Positions 1 through 11,193 of a stretch of 64,000 nt of DNA are shown piece after piece. This DNA is from Hippophae tibetana (lineage: Eukaryota > Streptophyta > Magnoliopsida > Rosales > Elaeagnaceae), in the NCBI GenBank assembly GCA_037013495.1, contig CM072812.1, positions 74,035,340 through 74,099,339 of the forward strand, given 5' to 3'. Numbering within the stretch: the stretch's first letter is position 1; every line of letters begins with the position of its first letter. The notes beneath the pieces were generated by a model, which was not told the origin of the DNA, did not search any database, and worked only from the letters and a program-made list of their open reading frames with translations. A program made the translations under genes and the position numbers.

Positions 1-127
1 AAGATCTGCAGCACGTCCGGAGACGTAAGCATGATTTGCCGAACTCTGTTATCAAATTTGTGTGTTATTTTTATATTTGTTTTCTCATAAATCTGGCTTA
101 TCGGGAATTTGCGTAATTTTTCAAAAA
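1..127 (+). repeat. 3' end of 5' LTR of copia-1
   Basis: This stretch matches 3298-3423 with scattered substitutions, including the shared start aagatctgcag and the poly-T end before the PBS. The rest of this LTR lies left of the window. Confidence 0.85.
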
Positions 128-128
128 C

Positions 129-141
129 TGGTATCAGAGTT
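129..141 (+). other. Primer-binding site of copia-1 (initiator tRNA-Met type)
   Basis: The sequence tggtatcagagtt directly follows the LTR end and differs by one base from the canonical tggtatcagagc PBS of plant copia elements. Confidence 0.85.
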
Positions 142-226
142 ATTGGTGGTGATTCATGTCAATTTTCTGCAAGGTTACTATTTACGTGAATAGTGAGGGC
201 TACACTATGATCTTCCATGGTGATGA

Positions 227-1179
227 TTGGAAGATGCATGTTTAATCACAATTGCAGCAGGCAATGAAACACCAAATCTGTGGCACCAAAGACTAGGCCA
301 CATGAGTGAGAAGAGGATGAAGATTATGCACTCAAAAGTAAAACTTTCAGGTCTACAGTCTGTAGAGATGGACATGTGCGAAGATTGTATACTTGGAACG
401 CAAAAGAGAGTCAGTTTTCAAACAAGTGGCAGAACCCCAAAGAAGGAAAGGCTAGAGCTTATTCACTCTGATGTTTGGGGATCAACGACTGTCTCATCTA
501 TTGGTTGGAAACATTACTTCGTGGCTTTCATCGATTATCACTCTCGGAAGGTATGAGTTTACTTTCTAAAGCATAAGTCTGAAGTATTTGAGGCTTTCAA
601 AAGATGGAAAACTATGGTGGAAAATGAGACGGGTTTAAAGATCAAAAAGCTTAGAATTGATAATGGTGGTGAATATGAAGACACCATATTCAAAAATTTC
701 TGCTATAAGCACGGGATCAGATGGAAAGTACTGTGCTAGGCACGCCTCAACACAATGGTGTAACTGAGCGTATGAACCGAATGTTGACAAAAAGTGTTAG
801 AAGTATTCGTATATAGTCAGGTCTATCGAAACAGTTCTGGGCAGAAGCAGTCAACACGATAGCTTACTTGATCAACCGAGGCCCATCTGTTCCATTGGAG
901 TATAGAATACTAGAGGAGGTATGGAGCAGAAAAGAGGTGAAACTATCACATTTAAAAGTTTTCGGCTGTGTAGCATTTGTGCATATCAATGATCAAGACA
1001 GGAATAAACTTGATCCTAAATCCAAGAAATGCACATTCATCGGCTATGGTGAGGATGAGTTTGAGTACCGCATTTGGGATGACGAAAAGAAGAAAGTCAT
1101 CCGTAGTAGATATGTGATTTTCAACGAAAGGGTGATGTATAAGGACATGCATAAAATAGATGCCAATGACTCAGAGTAG
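227..1179 (+). pseudogene. Copia GAG-pre-integrase and integrase core, broken
   Basis: Translated pieces show the GAG-pre-integrase motif (HQRLGHMS, then a CxxC-type pair in CEDCILGTQ), the integrase start HSDVWG and the second-Asp block DNGGEY in another frame. The integrase C-terminal part HLKVFGCVAFVHI with the FIGYGEDEFEYR motif lies at 868-1179. Stops and frameshifts (for example after 556 and near 735) separate the pieces, so no active integrase can be made. The reading order and spacing are those of a single ancestral pol frame. Confidence 0.85.
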
Positions 1180-1380
1180 AATGAGTTAGTATTTGCAGAT
1201 GCAGATGATGTCCCGGATAGTTCTGCAACAGAACCAATTGTATTAAGTCCTCAGCTAGAGGAACTTGTTGGACAGAGCAATACACAATATTCCGACACCA
1301 CAACTTCTTACTCCAGCTTTGTATTGAGGTCTTCTTGACCTCATGTGCTTAACAGGAGATACATGAACTATATGTTGCTG

Positions 1381-2939
1381 ACTGATTGAGGGGAGCCTGA
1401 ATGCTATGATGAAGCTTGTCAGACTCGAGATTTTAGCAAGTGGGAGCTTGTTATGAAAGAAGGAATGAAATCTCTCATTTCTAACCAGACATGGGAACTA
1501 GCTGAGTTACCTATGTGAAAGAAGACATTTCACAACAAATGGGTGTATCGGGTGAAAGATGAGCATTATGGTTCCAAGAGATACGAAGCACGCCTAGTTG
1601 TTAAAGGGTTTCAACAGAAGGAAGGAGTTGACTACACTGACATTTTTGCTCTCGTTGTGAAGCTCAACACTATCTGATCAGTGTTGAGTATTGTAGCCAT
1701 TGAAGATCTTTATCTGGAACAGTTGGATGTGAAGATTGCATTCCTTCATGGAGATTCAGATGAAGAGATATACATGTATCAGTCAGAAGGTTTCTCAGAA
1801 AGAGGGAAGAAGAAAATGATGTGCAGACTTAAGAAGAGTTTGTATGGCCTGAAACAAGCCTCGAGACAATGGTACAGAAAGTTTGACAGCTTCATGCAGA
1901 AGGAAGGTTTCCAGAAGTGCAATGCTTACCATTGTTGCTACTTCAAGAGATATAGGTCCAATTATATCATTTTACTACTTTATGTTGATGATATGTTAGT
2001 AGCAGGTTCAGATATGGATGATATTAAAAGGTTGAAGCAGTAATTGTCAAAGGAGTTTGATATGAAAGACTTGGGTCCAGCAAAGAAGATTCTTTGAATG
2101 CAAATCACAAGAAATAAGAAGGATCTTTGCAGTTATCTCAGACAGAGTACATCAATTGTGTTTTGCAGAGATTCAACATAGGCGATGCCAAGCCAGTTAG
2201 CACACCCTTGGCCAGTCATTTTTGCTTATCCAAGGATCAGTCCTCTCAGACAGAGGAAAAGAGAGAATTCATGGCTAAGGTTCCTTATGTCTCAGCCATT
2301 GGAAGTTTGATGTATGCAATGGTCTGTATGACACCATACATTGGCCATGTAGTGGGAGTTATTAGCAGATTTATGTTAAATCCAGGGAAAACTCATTGGG
2401 AAGCAATTAAGTGGATTTTGAGGTATCTGCGAGGCACCACAGAAAAGTGCTTGTACTTTAGTAAAAGAGAGTTAAAAGTACAAGTGTACGTAGACGCAGA
2501 TTTTGGAAGTGAAGTTGATCACTGAAGAAGCACTATCGGTTATATATTTACAGTTAGAACTATAACTGTTAGTTGGATGTTATAAATACAGAAAATTGTC
2601 ACTCTATCCACTACAGAGGTTGAGTATATAGCAGTAATTGAAGCTAGTAAAGAGATGATATGACTTCAAGGTTTGTTAACTTAGTTGGGATTCAAACAGG
2701 AGAAGAATGTTCTGCATAGTGATAGTCAAAGTGCAATACACTTGACGAAGAATTCAACATTTCATTGTAGAACCAAGCATATTAGACTTCGTTATCACTT
2801 CATCAGGTCTCTATTGGAAGATGATGTGTTAATATTGGAGAAGATTCAAGGAAGCAAAAATCCAGTAGATATGTTAACAAAGGTGGTTACTATTGGCAAA
2901 TTGAATTTGTGTTTAACTTCAGTTGGTCTGCTAGAGTAA
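1381..2939 (+). pseudogene. Copia reverse transcriptase and RNase H, broken
   Basis: The RT begins around 1435 with the KEGMKSLISNQTWEL block and continues through KWVYRVK, the LDVKTAFLHG-type block, the SLYGLKQASRQWY block and the catalytic LYVDDMLVAG motif at about 1977-2010. RNase H follows: YVDADFGSEVDH at about 2490, and the terminal KHIRLRYHFIRSLL and NPVDMLTK motifs at 2776-2885. At least five in-frame stops or shifts (near 1515, 1677, 2041, 2097 and 2523) make it a pseudogene. The catalytic YVDD itself is still intact. Confidence 0.88.
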
Positions 2940-3010
2940 CAAAGACTAGAAAAGCTGTTTCATTGATCGAGGTGTGAAGACAGATTGAAATAAATTTTCA
3001 AGTGGGAGAT

Positions 3011-3423
3011 TGAAGATTGTTATAAAACTTCTTAATTTAAAGAGCAAATTAAGGAGCAAAACAAAGAGCAAACCATGAAGTTTAATTCAAGGAACCATTA
3101 ATTTATAGAGTAATTCAAGGAGTAAATTTTTCTATAAATAGATGTGTAATTGTAATGAATTAATCATTCAAAGTGTTCATTCCAATTGAGAGAAAAGCTT
3201 TTGTGAGAGAAAATTGAGAGTAATTTTCTTAAGTGTAATTGGGTTGTGAGTTTTGAGTGTTGTAAACACTTTGTGTAATTTCCCTCCTTTTAGTAAAAAG
3301 ATCTGCAGTAGGTCTGAAGACGTAAGCAAGATTGACTGAACTCCGTTATCAAATTTGTGTATTATTTTTATTCTTGTTTTTTCATAAATCTAGTTTATCG
3401 AAAATTTGCGTATTTTTCCAACA
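3011..3423 (+). repeat. 3' LTR of copia-1, with polypurine tract just upstream
   Basis: A polypurine tract agtgggagat at 3001-3010 is followed by the LTR start tgaagattgtt. The LTR ends at ttttccaaca (3423). It is about 413 bp, short for a copia LTR. A TATA-like ctataaata lies at about 3132. Confidence 0.85.
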
Positions 3424-4309
3424 ACATCCACATGATAAATGAATATAATAGACATTGTTAATTAAACTTGAATTGTAAAACTATTTTTAACATGTGAATA
3501 TTTTTTTTCCTAATAAGTTCCCAAAAAATAACATAAGGATGTTACATCTCTCAAAAAAGTACTCTTTAAACACTTTAATATTATAAAAATATTTTTATAA
3601 TTATAGTGTTTAGCTTAAATTTTGGGAAATTACAAAAATTATCACTTCTAAAATTTATAACAAAAATAGTATCCCAATAACATTGAATATTATCAAATTG
3701 GATGACGTTTAACATTGAACGGGTCTAAATGACTGTATTTTAATTTTATCGGCATTCAATTGGATGGTGCTTAATGTGAAATGATGATTCAAATTTTTTT
3801 TAATAATGAAAATATATGAGTTAGTCTTAAGGGGTGCTACTTTTATGGTTACAAATTTTAATGATGTTATTTTTGTTGATTTTTTTTTAATTTAAAGCAA
3901 AATATAAAAGGCAATATGTGTAATTATTTTAAATTATGAGCGTTTTTTTCCAAAATTATTTTAAGATGCTTTTGACTATTATACAGGTATAGTTTCATAA
4001 GAAAATGTGTTTCTTTTATGAGGGTGGTATAGTTGTATTCTTTGACATCTACTGAACTTGCAGAATCCAAAAGTTATAATTTGTAGTGAACTAGTGGATG
4101 TATGTTGGGAAACCTTTTTTCTCTTAGATTTATTATTTTTATTCATGGTGATTTTCCTAAGACGGACTGACATGTTACTTACTGTAACTAAAGATGACAA
4201 TTTAACCCAACAGCAGTGCCCTGCAGTACCCGACCCATTGCCATCCCTAACTGCAACTATATTTGTCTCCACTGATGTCAATTTTGTACTGCTGTTCAAC
4301 TTTTGACAG
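3424..4309 (+). other. Probable intron sequence of the AHL gene, no earlier exon found
   Basis: This AT-rich stretch ends in a good acceptor (ttttgacag, 4309) directly before the PPC-domain exon. I looked for the preceding AHL exons (AT-hook and first half of PPC) and found none, so they should lie to the left of the copia element or be lost. Confidence 0.55.
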
Positions 4310-5106
4310 GGCCGATTTGAGATATTGTCCTTATCAGGTTCATTTACAGCAAGTGATAGTAGTGGCATAAGAAACAGGACTGGTGGCATGAGTGTGTCGT
4401 TGGCTGGCCCAGATGGACGTGTAATAGGTGGTGGGATTGCTGGGTTGCTGACAGCTGCAGGCCCCATCCAGGTGAGAATTATTTTTTTCTAATATGCAGT
4501 TATGTAACACCACAAAAAAATTTTCTTATGCCAAGTATGGCTTGAATTTTGTTCTTTATAAGCTTTATTTTTAACATAACAAGTGAAAATCTCAGATAGT
4601 TGAGATTTTGAAATATTTCTTAATCAATTGCAATATTTCCATGAGAAGTGCTTTAGAAATATGAGAACTACCCTTGAAACCTCCCTTAAAAGCAGTGTTT
4701 CTTCAATTGCACTTTTGTCTTGCTGTGTTCAATTAAGCTGTTGATTTTGAATTTGCAGATTGTGGTTGGAAGTTTCATGCCTAATGGGTGCTACAAGACA
4801 CATAAAAGGAAGCATTATCGGGAACGGACAGTTTGCTCCCCGACCCCTACGGTTCCATCTCTAGCCCTTTGTGCTTCTGACATGGTGACAGCAGCCTCCC
4901 CTATCTCACAGGCAAAACCTTATGGTGAGACCTATATGACCAATGCATCTCCATTAACAGCAACATGCAACATAGAAGCAGAAAACGGTGCAATTATGAC
5001 AGAGAACACAAATGCCACATCCAACATTGCAAGCTGGAATGGTTTAGGATCTGAGGCAAACTATGGACCATCTCCTGACATTAATGTATCTGCCCCTGGT
5101 GAATAA
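4310..5106 (+). CDS. AT-hook motif nuclear-localized (AHL) protein, last two exons, 5' part missing
   Basis: Exon 4310-4471 opens with GRFEILSLSGSF and continues through GGMSVSLAGPDGRV and GGGIAGLLTAAGPIQ, the second half of a PPC (DUF296) domain. A 287-base GT-AG intron (4472-4758) separates it from the final exon 4759-5106, which resumes in frame with IVVGSF and ends at TAA (5104-5106). AHL proteins bind AT-rich DNA in the nucleus through AT-hooks, and their PPC domain forms trimers; plant members act in growth and flowering. Introns are typical of the intron-containing AHL clade. After the PPC core the tail is Ser/Thr/Pro/Ala-rich with a short basic patch (KTHKRKHYRER), possibly a nuclear-localization signal. 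The AT-hook and N-terminal PPC half are not in the window. No stops or shifts are seen in the two exons, so the gene may still be expressed with a transposon-enlarged intron. Confidence 0.88.
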
Positions 5107-5450
5107 GTTGAAGGTATTTGTTAAATTCTTTCTATTCTGTAAGTAATATTGATTACAATGGCCAATGGGCATGTAAGCTAAATCATGAATTCAATTCCTT
5201 GCAGCTAAACTTGGATGCTGACCTCAAGTTACACCTATTGAGCTACTGTTGTAATACAAGGGGTTGTTGACAAACTTTAACCATATTGTAGAACTTAGGA
5301 AATTACAGCTTATTGCAGCAGCGATTATTGATTGATTGATGAATGTGATTTGAAATATTTAACAGCAATTCAATTTTAGCCTATTGCTTTTGAAAGTTTT
5401 GCTGTTCTATTTCCGTTACATCTATGGATGTTAAATTTATATTAAATTGT
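5107..5450 (+). other. 3' UTR of the AHL gene with a candidate 3'-UTR intron
   Basis: Seven bases after the stop is a donor-like aaggtatttg (intron start 5114), and a strong acceptor ttccttgcag ends at 5204. Together they suggest a 91-base intron in the 3' UTR. Sequence down to about 5400 has normal host-like composition before turning into AT-rich spacer. Confidence 0.45.
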
Positions 5451-8400
5451 GTTTTTAAACTTCTACATTTAAAAAAAAATTAGAAATTTTAATTTTTTTA
5501 TTCTTTTGTATTTTAAAAATAGAATTTGAAATATATGTTTAAAAAAATTAATATTTTGTTTATTATTTTTAATCTATGGTTTGAAAAAAATTATTTGGAG
5601 TAAATTGAAAATTTAAAAAATAAATAAAAGATCTTAGGTTATGTTTGGTTTATAATAATATGGATGCTAACAAGAATGATTTAAAGTATTATGTTGTTTG
5701 GTTGGATTATTAATTTGGAATGAAATATAAAGCATTATAATAGTTGTATGAATTATTATTTCTATCCCATCCTTTAAGAATAAGATAGGATATTATATGT
5801 TTTTTATATAATTTTTACTTAATTTTTATACTCGTAATAATAATAATATTATTTCATTAAATTTAATTTTTATTATCATTCTTATACTTATTACTTTTAT
5901 ATTCTATAAATCAAACATGATTTAAAAAATGGAGGATTTAAAAAATGGAGAATTAAAGTATCATTTGAGATCAAATTATATATAGGATATTAAGTGTAAA
6001 CCTTGAAGTTAGAAGAGTAAAGTATATATTTTGAATAAAAACTCTACCCTTTACTTTATATGTGTTATAGACTGTGTCTACTCGTATCTAATTTTTACTA
6101 TATCACATTTAGACTTAAAATCACTTATTCCCTACTTTAATTTTCTCACCTTATAATGACTTCTAGGAAAGCGCTGTTCAGTGCAAGTAGGTGTTTGCCT
6201 ATCATTGAATAACTTGTCATTACTGATTGCAATGTTTAGAATAACCCTATTGCCATGTTTATGTTGGACCTTTGCCAAGAAATTAAGAACAATAATACAA
6301 AGTTTAGACCACGGATTTACTAGTTTCTCTTGATTGATTGAAGACTACAGATTGCTAATTAACATTTATCGAATAAAATAGCAATAGCAATATAGTTCTG
6401 TGGTTGTTAATTCTTAATGTAACAAGATTTAGAAATATATATATATATGTAGTAGTAAAATCAAATAAGATTTAGCCTTCCGGTTGAGAAATACAGCTAT
6501 GGTTTACTAATGCAATTATTATCCTTTCATTAAATAATGGTTTAACTAGTGTTGTGAATTGTAATAAACTAATTTTGTTAGAAATGTTTAGAAAATTAAT
6601 TCTTTTAAATATTTAATTTATTGAAAGATGGATTAACCTTATTTTTATATATCTATAAAAACTAACAAATGTTAGATATTTGTTATATGCATCATGTAAG
6701 ATAAATACTTAAAATTTAACAATTAAAGTTATTGTATCTTGTATACAAGACATCTAACTTCAATACTATGTTAAAATTTATAGAGAAATTAACTTTTTCA
6801 AAAATTTAAGTCGTTGAAAGAAGGATCAATATTATTTTTATACATTTATTAAATTTTTATAAATTCTACACTTTTTACCTTAATTTATGTTTTATAAGAT
6901 TTTATCACGAATTTTAAAATTTAACAAATTTATTCTAAAAATAAAAAAAAATATGTTGAAATTTTAAGAATATTTTTCCTTATAAATTATTGCATTTACT
7001 TACAAAATTTAACGAATTTTAGTGCTTGTTAATAGGGAGTCATTTTTAAGTTGCTCATGTAGCACTTAGCTAGCAACGAAGGGATTCAAATTTCAAAACT
7101 TTTAAGTTAAATTTTTTAAAATTTTAGGATTTATTAGTAAAATTTTAAAAATTTTAAAACTAAAACAATAAAAAAATTAAATGACAATGTGTGAAATTTT
7201 AGAATTAAATTTCAAAATTTTAAAAATTTTAAAATCTATATATGAATTTAATCAATATTTGGCATAAAAAAATTACCATTGCCAAATTTTTTATCCCCGA
7301 TAAATTTTTATGTAAGTATTAAATTAGATATTAAATTATTAAAAATAAATACATATAAAATTTTGGGCACTGCGGCCTAAGCCAAACCCCAAAACTTCAG
7401 GTTTGGGTCCAACTCAGCCAGTTATTGTCAAATAATGTATATTTTCAAATCGGGTTATGTCAAATTATATTTTTTCAAATTAATTGCAAGTCAAAGCCTA
7501 ATTTTCAAATTAGGTTCTAGTATGACTTTTTTTGAATATTGAATTAAATTGAGTCAGTATCATAGTTTAAATTAAGTAATAAATTATAAAATAATAACAA
7601 TATATATAAACTTAACTTTTCATTCGAAATCATATCATAAATATTTAATTCTAACCCCGTTCTTAAAATTATTATAGTAGAATCAAGCCGGACTTGTGTG
7701 GGAACAACAACTTTTATCATTTAAATTAATGCACAATAAGCTTGGAGCTAAATTCCCAAATAAACTTAATTAAAAAGCTATTTAAAAATAATTATTTTTG
7801 AACTAAAAATATATTTTAGTAAAATTGTAAACACATTTATTTAAATTATTCTTATCCAAATCTAACATTTATAGTTCATTATTTTTTCAATTTCTTTCAA
7901 ATTTTATAAATGATCACTAAATACGCCATAAATTAAATCAATTGAGCCGGTAATGTATTAAGTTAGGTAGGTTGGGGATTTGAATCCCACCGTGTAATAA
8001 AAAAAAAGGAGACTTAAGTAATTAAAAAAAAAGTTAGGTAGATAAAGAAGTATCTCGATAATAAAAATATAGGTTAATTGTATATTATAATTTTTTTTAT
8101 ATATCAAAATTTTATTCTTAATTTACTTAGAAAAAAATTTGTTTATTTGTCTTAAAATGTAAATAAACATATATTTTTTTAACGTTGTATATAGATGAAC
8201 ATATATATTTTTTTAACTATGATAGTTAAAAATAAAACTATATTAAATAACTAAATTATTTATGTATTAATGGAAAAAATACTTATAACACAATTAATTT
8301 TGTCTAACTTATGATCAAGTCAATTATATATAATATAAGGTACCTTTGTGATTTTGTCAAGAAATTTGCTTTAAATATCTAATAAGAAATTTGTGTGTAT

Positions 8401-8491
8401 ATCAATTAGTTGAATATACCTTCTCAAAGTAAAATAGTGATAAAATTCTAAGAAATTGATTCCCCTTTCTTGAAAACAAAAGATGTATTAG
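5451..8491. other. AT-rich intergenic spacer, no genes seen
   Basis: No coding frame above background and no RNA gene is recognisable. It contains a possible MITE (5638-5925), short (TA)n at about 6438-6450, many poly-A/T runs, and a repeat unit (about 7860-7970) found again at about 18637-18740. Confidence 0.6.
5638..5925. mobile_element. Possible MITE (imperfect terminal inverted repeats)
   Basis: The left end tatgtttggtttata is the near inverse of the right end tataaatcaaacatga across about 290 bp of very AT-rich non-coding DNA. The ends are imperfect and the target duplication is unclear, so this is tentative. Confidence 0.35.
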
Positions 8492-8718
8492 TGATATAGA
8501 TGGTGTATAAGGAAGTGTTGATGTGGATTAAATTCCGTTACGCTTTGTTACGAGTGGTCAAGTGTTAAAGAGTGAGTTAGTTTATTACATGTTATTAGCT
8601 TGCTCATTACATAATGTACGTGCTCTATATAAGAGACACTGAGGCATGCATCTTCATTTCAGTTAATACAACACTCATTTCTCTTCTTTTATGACTATCA
8701 TTTCTACACATGTTATCA
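8492..8718 (+). repeat. 5' LTR of copia-2
   Basis: Starts at tgatatag, contains the TATA-like tctatataaga (about 8623-8633), and ends near atca before a degenerate PBS. About 227 bp, short for copia. Confidence 0.7.
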
Positions 8719-8730
8719 TGATATTAGAAC
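8719..8730 (+). other. Degenerate primer-binding site of copia-2
   Basis: tgatattagaac matches 9 of 12 positions of the canonical tggtatcagagc. Confidence 0.55.
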
Positions 8731-8739
8731 TGTGAAGCT

Positions 8740-9339
8740 CAATGAGCTTTAAAGATGGAGTAGTAATGGAGGATACATGAGAGACGTTACATGATGCAAA
8801 TCATACTTCATTTTGAGAACTATGCTTTAAAAGATCTAGTGAGTGAAGACAATTAATCCTCAGTACAAATCTTGGAGAAAGTAAGAGGGAATGTGAAGGT
8901 GTTGGCTCATGTTATGTACGACTAATGTGATTTTAAAGCAACTTTTAGGATTTGACACATCTAGGGAAACATGGCTGATCTTGGAGAAATTGTTTTGCCT
9001 ATCGTTCAAGAGCAAGAGCAATTCGGTTAAAAGAAATGAAAAACCCAAAGAAAGGTAATACGTCAATCTTTGAAAATGTTCTCAAAACAAAAGTACTAAG
9101 CGATGAGTTGCAAATAGTTGGTTGATCTATGAGTGAAAAGGAATTGATGTCTTTTTTAAGTGGATAAATGAGCAATTTGATAATATGTTCTCTACAATTA
9201 ATGAAAAATGTTGAGTGAGCATGTAACAGTAGATGATGCAAAAGCATTGAACATGAAACAATAGATGATACAAAAGCCTTACTTTTCAACCATGAGAGTA
9301 GGCGTGAAAGACAAAATGCTAGTGTTAATCTTAATGTCA
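8740..9339 (+). pseudogene. Copia gag (UBN2-type) remnant of copia-2
   Basis: Reading across frames gives the copia Gag blocks for a WLxLEKLF-type segment, a basic S/R-rich helix and KGNTSIFENVLKTK, followed by a block like the LSDEL...KELMSFL part of plant copia Gag. Several stops and shifts occur. The frame is cut at 9344 by a nested LTR element and sequence homology to the copia resumes after 11193. Confidence 0.6.
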
Positions 9340-9344
9340 AGAAC

Positions 9345-9881
9345 TAATACGAGATAAAATTATAAAAAAAAATTACTTTATTTTGTTTATAATTTTTGTT
9401 TAGAGTTATATTAAAATAATAGCTTATTTTATTTAGGGTTTTTTTTGTTTGTATTACTAGAATCCTACGTGAAACTTTTATGAACTATTATAGGGACTTT
9501 TTAACTTTAAATAACTAGACCATATGTTTATGTAAGGCATCCTAGAAAATAGGCAATTTAGTTATATTAAAGGATTTATCTTCTTTCTCTTATTCCTAAT
9601 TTTTAAGAATTGTTCTTCTTTCTTCTGTTTGGAAGTTGAAGTCCTCTTATTCTTGAGATAGAGGAATATATTTAGGCTAATCTTACTCTAGAGTAGCTAC
9701 AGTGCTCGTCTAAAGATAGATAACATAGCTAGGCTTGTCTTACTCTAGATTTGCTAGAATGTGTGCATATATAATAGTTTCCTTGTGTTTGTTTCATAAC
9801 ATAAATATGAGAACATCTTGCCAGAGTCCGAGTCTAGTTAGTATAAACTTATTGGTGCATTCTTGCTTCCATCCTGCATCA
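9345..9881 (+). repeat. 5' LTR of the nested non-autonomous element
   Basis: 537 bp, ends in gcatca directly before the PBS; similar over its whole length to 10607-11188, apart from indels mostly in T-rich stretches and an insertion of about 40 bases near the end of the right copy. Confidence 0.9.
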
Positions 9882-10606
9882 GGTGGTATCAGAGCGAGGT
9901 TCATATGGGTCTAATAGAGCATAATAAAGGTACTTCACGAAAAGAATTTCAAGCTCATATTAAAAAATATTATGAAAAAACTCAAAATCAAGATCATACT
10001 CACATGGAAAAGATGATCGATCCAATATATTTTTAAATATGAGCTGTCAAAAAAGAAAGACTCACCTAAAGTTTTAAAAGTGGAAGAGTAATCTTTTGAA
10101 AACAAGGTTCCTAAGATAGTTTTGATCGAAGACAAAAATGATCATATTATTAAGGTTAACAAACCTATTTCAAAGTTCAAACAAATTTAGAAAGGAGAAT
10201 TTGAAGAAGAAATATCTTTACAAGGTGAGTTGGTCTAAGATATCAAAATTATCTCCATAAAATAAGATTCAAATATCATGACACTTGTAGATGTTCCTGA
10301 AGGTAAAGAATCAAGCGTCTTCACTATTTTCAAATGTAATCAATTATTTGACATCACAACAAATTATTTTCCAAAGAAACAAGAGTTGTCAAATAATCTT
10401 CAAGATTCCGAGTCCTATTTCATTATTCCATAACTTGTTGGAAATATTAATGTTGAAAGTGAGCATTTAGATAATATTTGGCTAATATTGTTTAAAGAAA
10501 TGGAACAACAAGAAAAAATCAATTTTGAAGATCCATGGATACTACAAGTACTATCATCCTCATTTGAAGAAAACTCGAGGACGAGTTTTAAATAAGTAGA
10601 GGGGAA
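9882..10606 (+). other. Internal region of the nested element, no intact coding frame
   Basis: Short broken frames, Lys/Glu-rich when translated in the plus direction, with no RT, integrase or protease motif. It may be the remains of a gag-like or spacer region. Confidence 0.6.
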
Positions 10607-11188
10607 TAATATAGGATAAAACTATAAAAAAGAAAGTAGTTTATTTTGTTTAGAGTTCTACTAAAGTAGTAGCTTATTTTATTTATGGTTCTTTTTTTTG
10701 TTTTTGTTTTTATTACTAGAGTCCCACATGGAAACTTTATGAATTATTACAGGAACTTTTTAAATTTAAATAACTAGGACCTATGCTTGTATAAGGCATT
10801 CTAGAAAATAAAAAAATTAGTTATATTAAAGAAGTTCTCTTCTTTCTCTTTTTTCTCTTAATCTTAATTTTTAGGAATAATTATTCTTTTTTTAATTTGG
10901 AAGTTGAAGTTCTCTTATTCGTAAGATAGAGGAATATATTTAGGCTAGTCCTACTCTAGAGTTGCTAGAGTGTTCGTCTAAAGATATTTAACATAACTAG
11001 GGTTGTCCTATTCTAGATTTGCTAGAGTGTTTGCATAGATAATACTTTCCTTGTGTTTGTTTCATAACACAAAACGAGGATCTCTTGCAAGAGAGTGAGT
11101 CTAGCTAGTATAAACTTTGCTCCTATATTTGTTTTATTTCCTAAATGTTTTCACATTATTGGCGAATTCTTGCTTCCATACTACGTCA
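10607..11188 (+). repeat. 3' LTR of the nested non-autonomous element
   Basis: 582 bp, starts taatatagg after the polypurine tract and ends ctacgtca before the agaac duplication. Confidence 0.9.
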
Positions 11189-11193
11189 AGAAC

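Larger units (their letters stand above)
1..3423 (+). mobile_element. Ty1/copia LTR retrotransposon, internally deleted, left end cut by window
   Basis: The element runs from a partial 5' LTR (1-127) through a tRNA-Met type primer-binding site to a complete 3' LTR (3011-3423). The coding order GAG-pre-integrase, integrase, reverse transcriptase, RNase H is that of Ty1/copia. Only about 90 bases separate the PBS from the GAG-pre-integrase domain, so gag and protease have been lost; the remaining frame carries many stops and frameshifts. The 127-base LTR overlap is similar but not identical between the two ends, so the insertion is not recent. It lies immediately upstream of the visible AHL exons and may sit in an intron of that gene. 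Confidence 0.9.
9345..11188 (+). mobile_element. Small non-autonomous LTR retrotransposon nested in copia-2 gag
   Basis: Two LTRs (9345-9881 and 10607-11188) enclose only 725 bp of internal DNA. A perfect tRNA-Met type PBS (tggtatcagagc, 9884-9895) follows the left LTR, and a polypurine tract (gtagagggga, 10596-10605) precedes the right LTR. A 5-bp target duplication agaac flanks the element (9340-9344 and 11189-11193). The internal part has no pol domain. Its end carries tcgaggacgagtttt, a signature I associate with the region just before the PPT of plant gypsy elements, so it may be a gypsy-derived non-autonomous element mobilised in trans. Confidence 0.9.

Noticed and set aside
3979..4467. 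162-codon open frame on the minus strand
   Set aside because: It is antisense to the AHL exon and intron; the plus strand has the recognisable PPC domain and splice sites.
129..9895. tRNA gene fragments at 129-141 and 9884-9895
   Set aside because: These are short complementary primer-binding sites next to LTRs, not tRNA genes.
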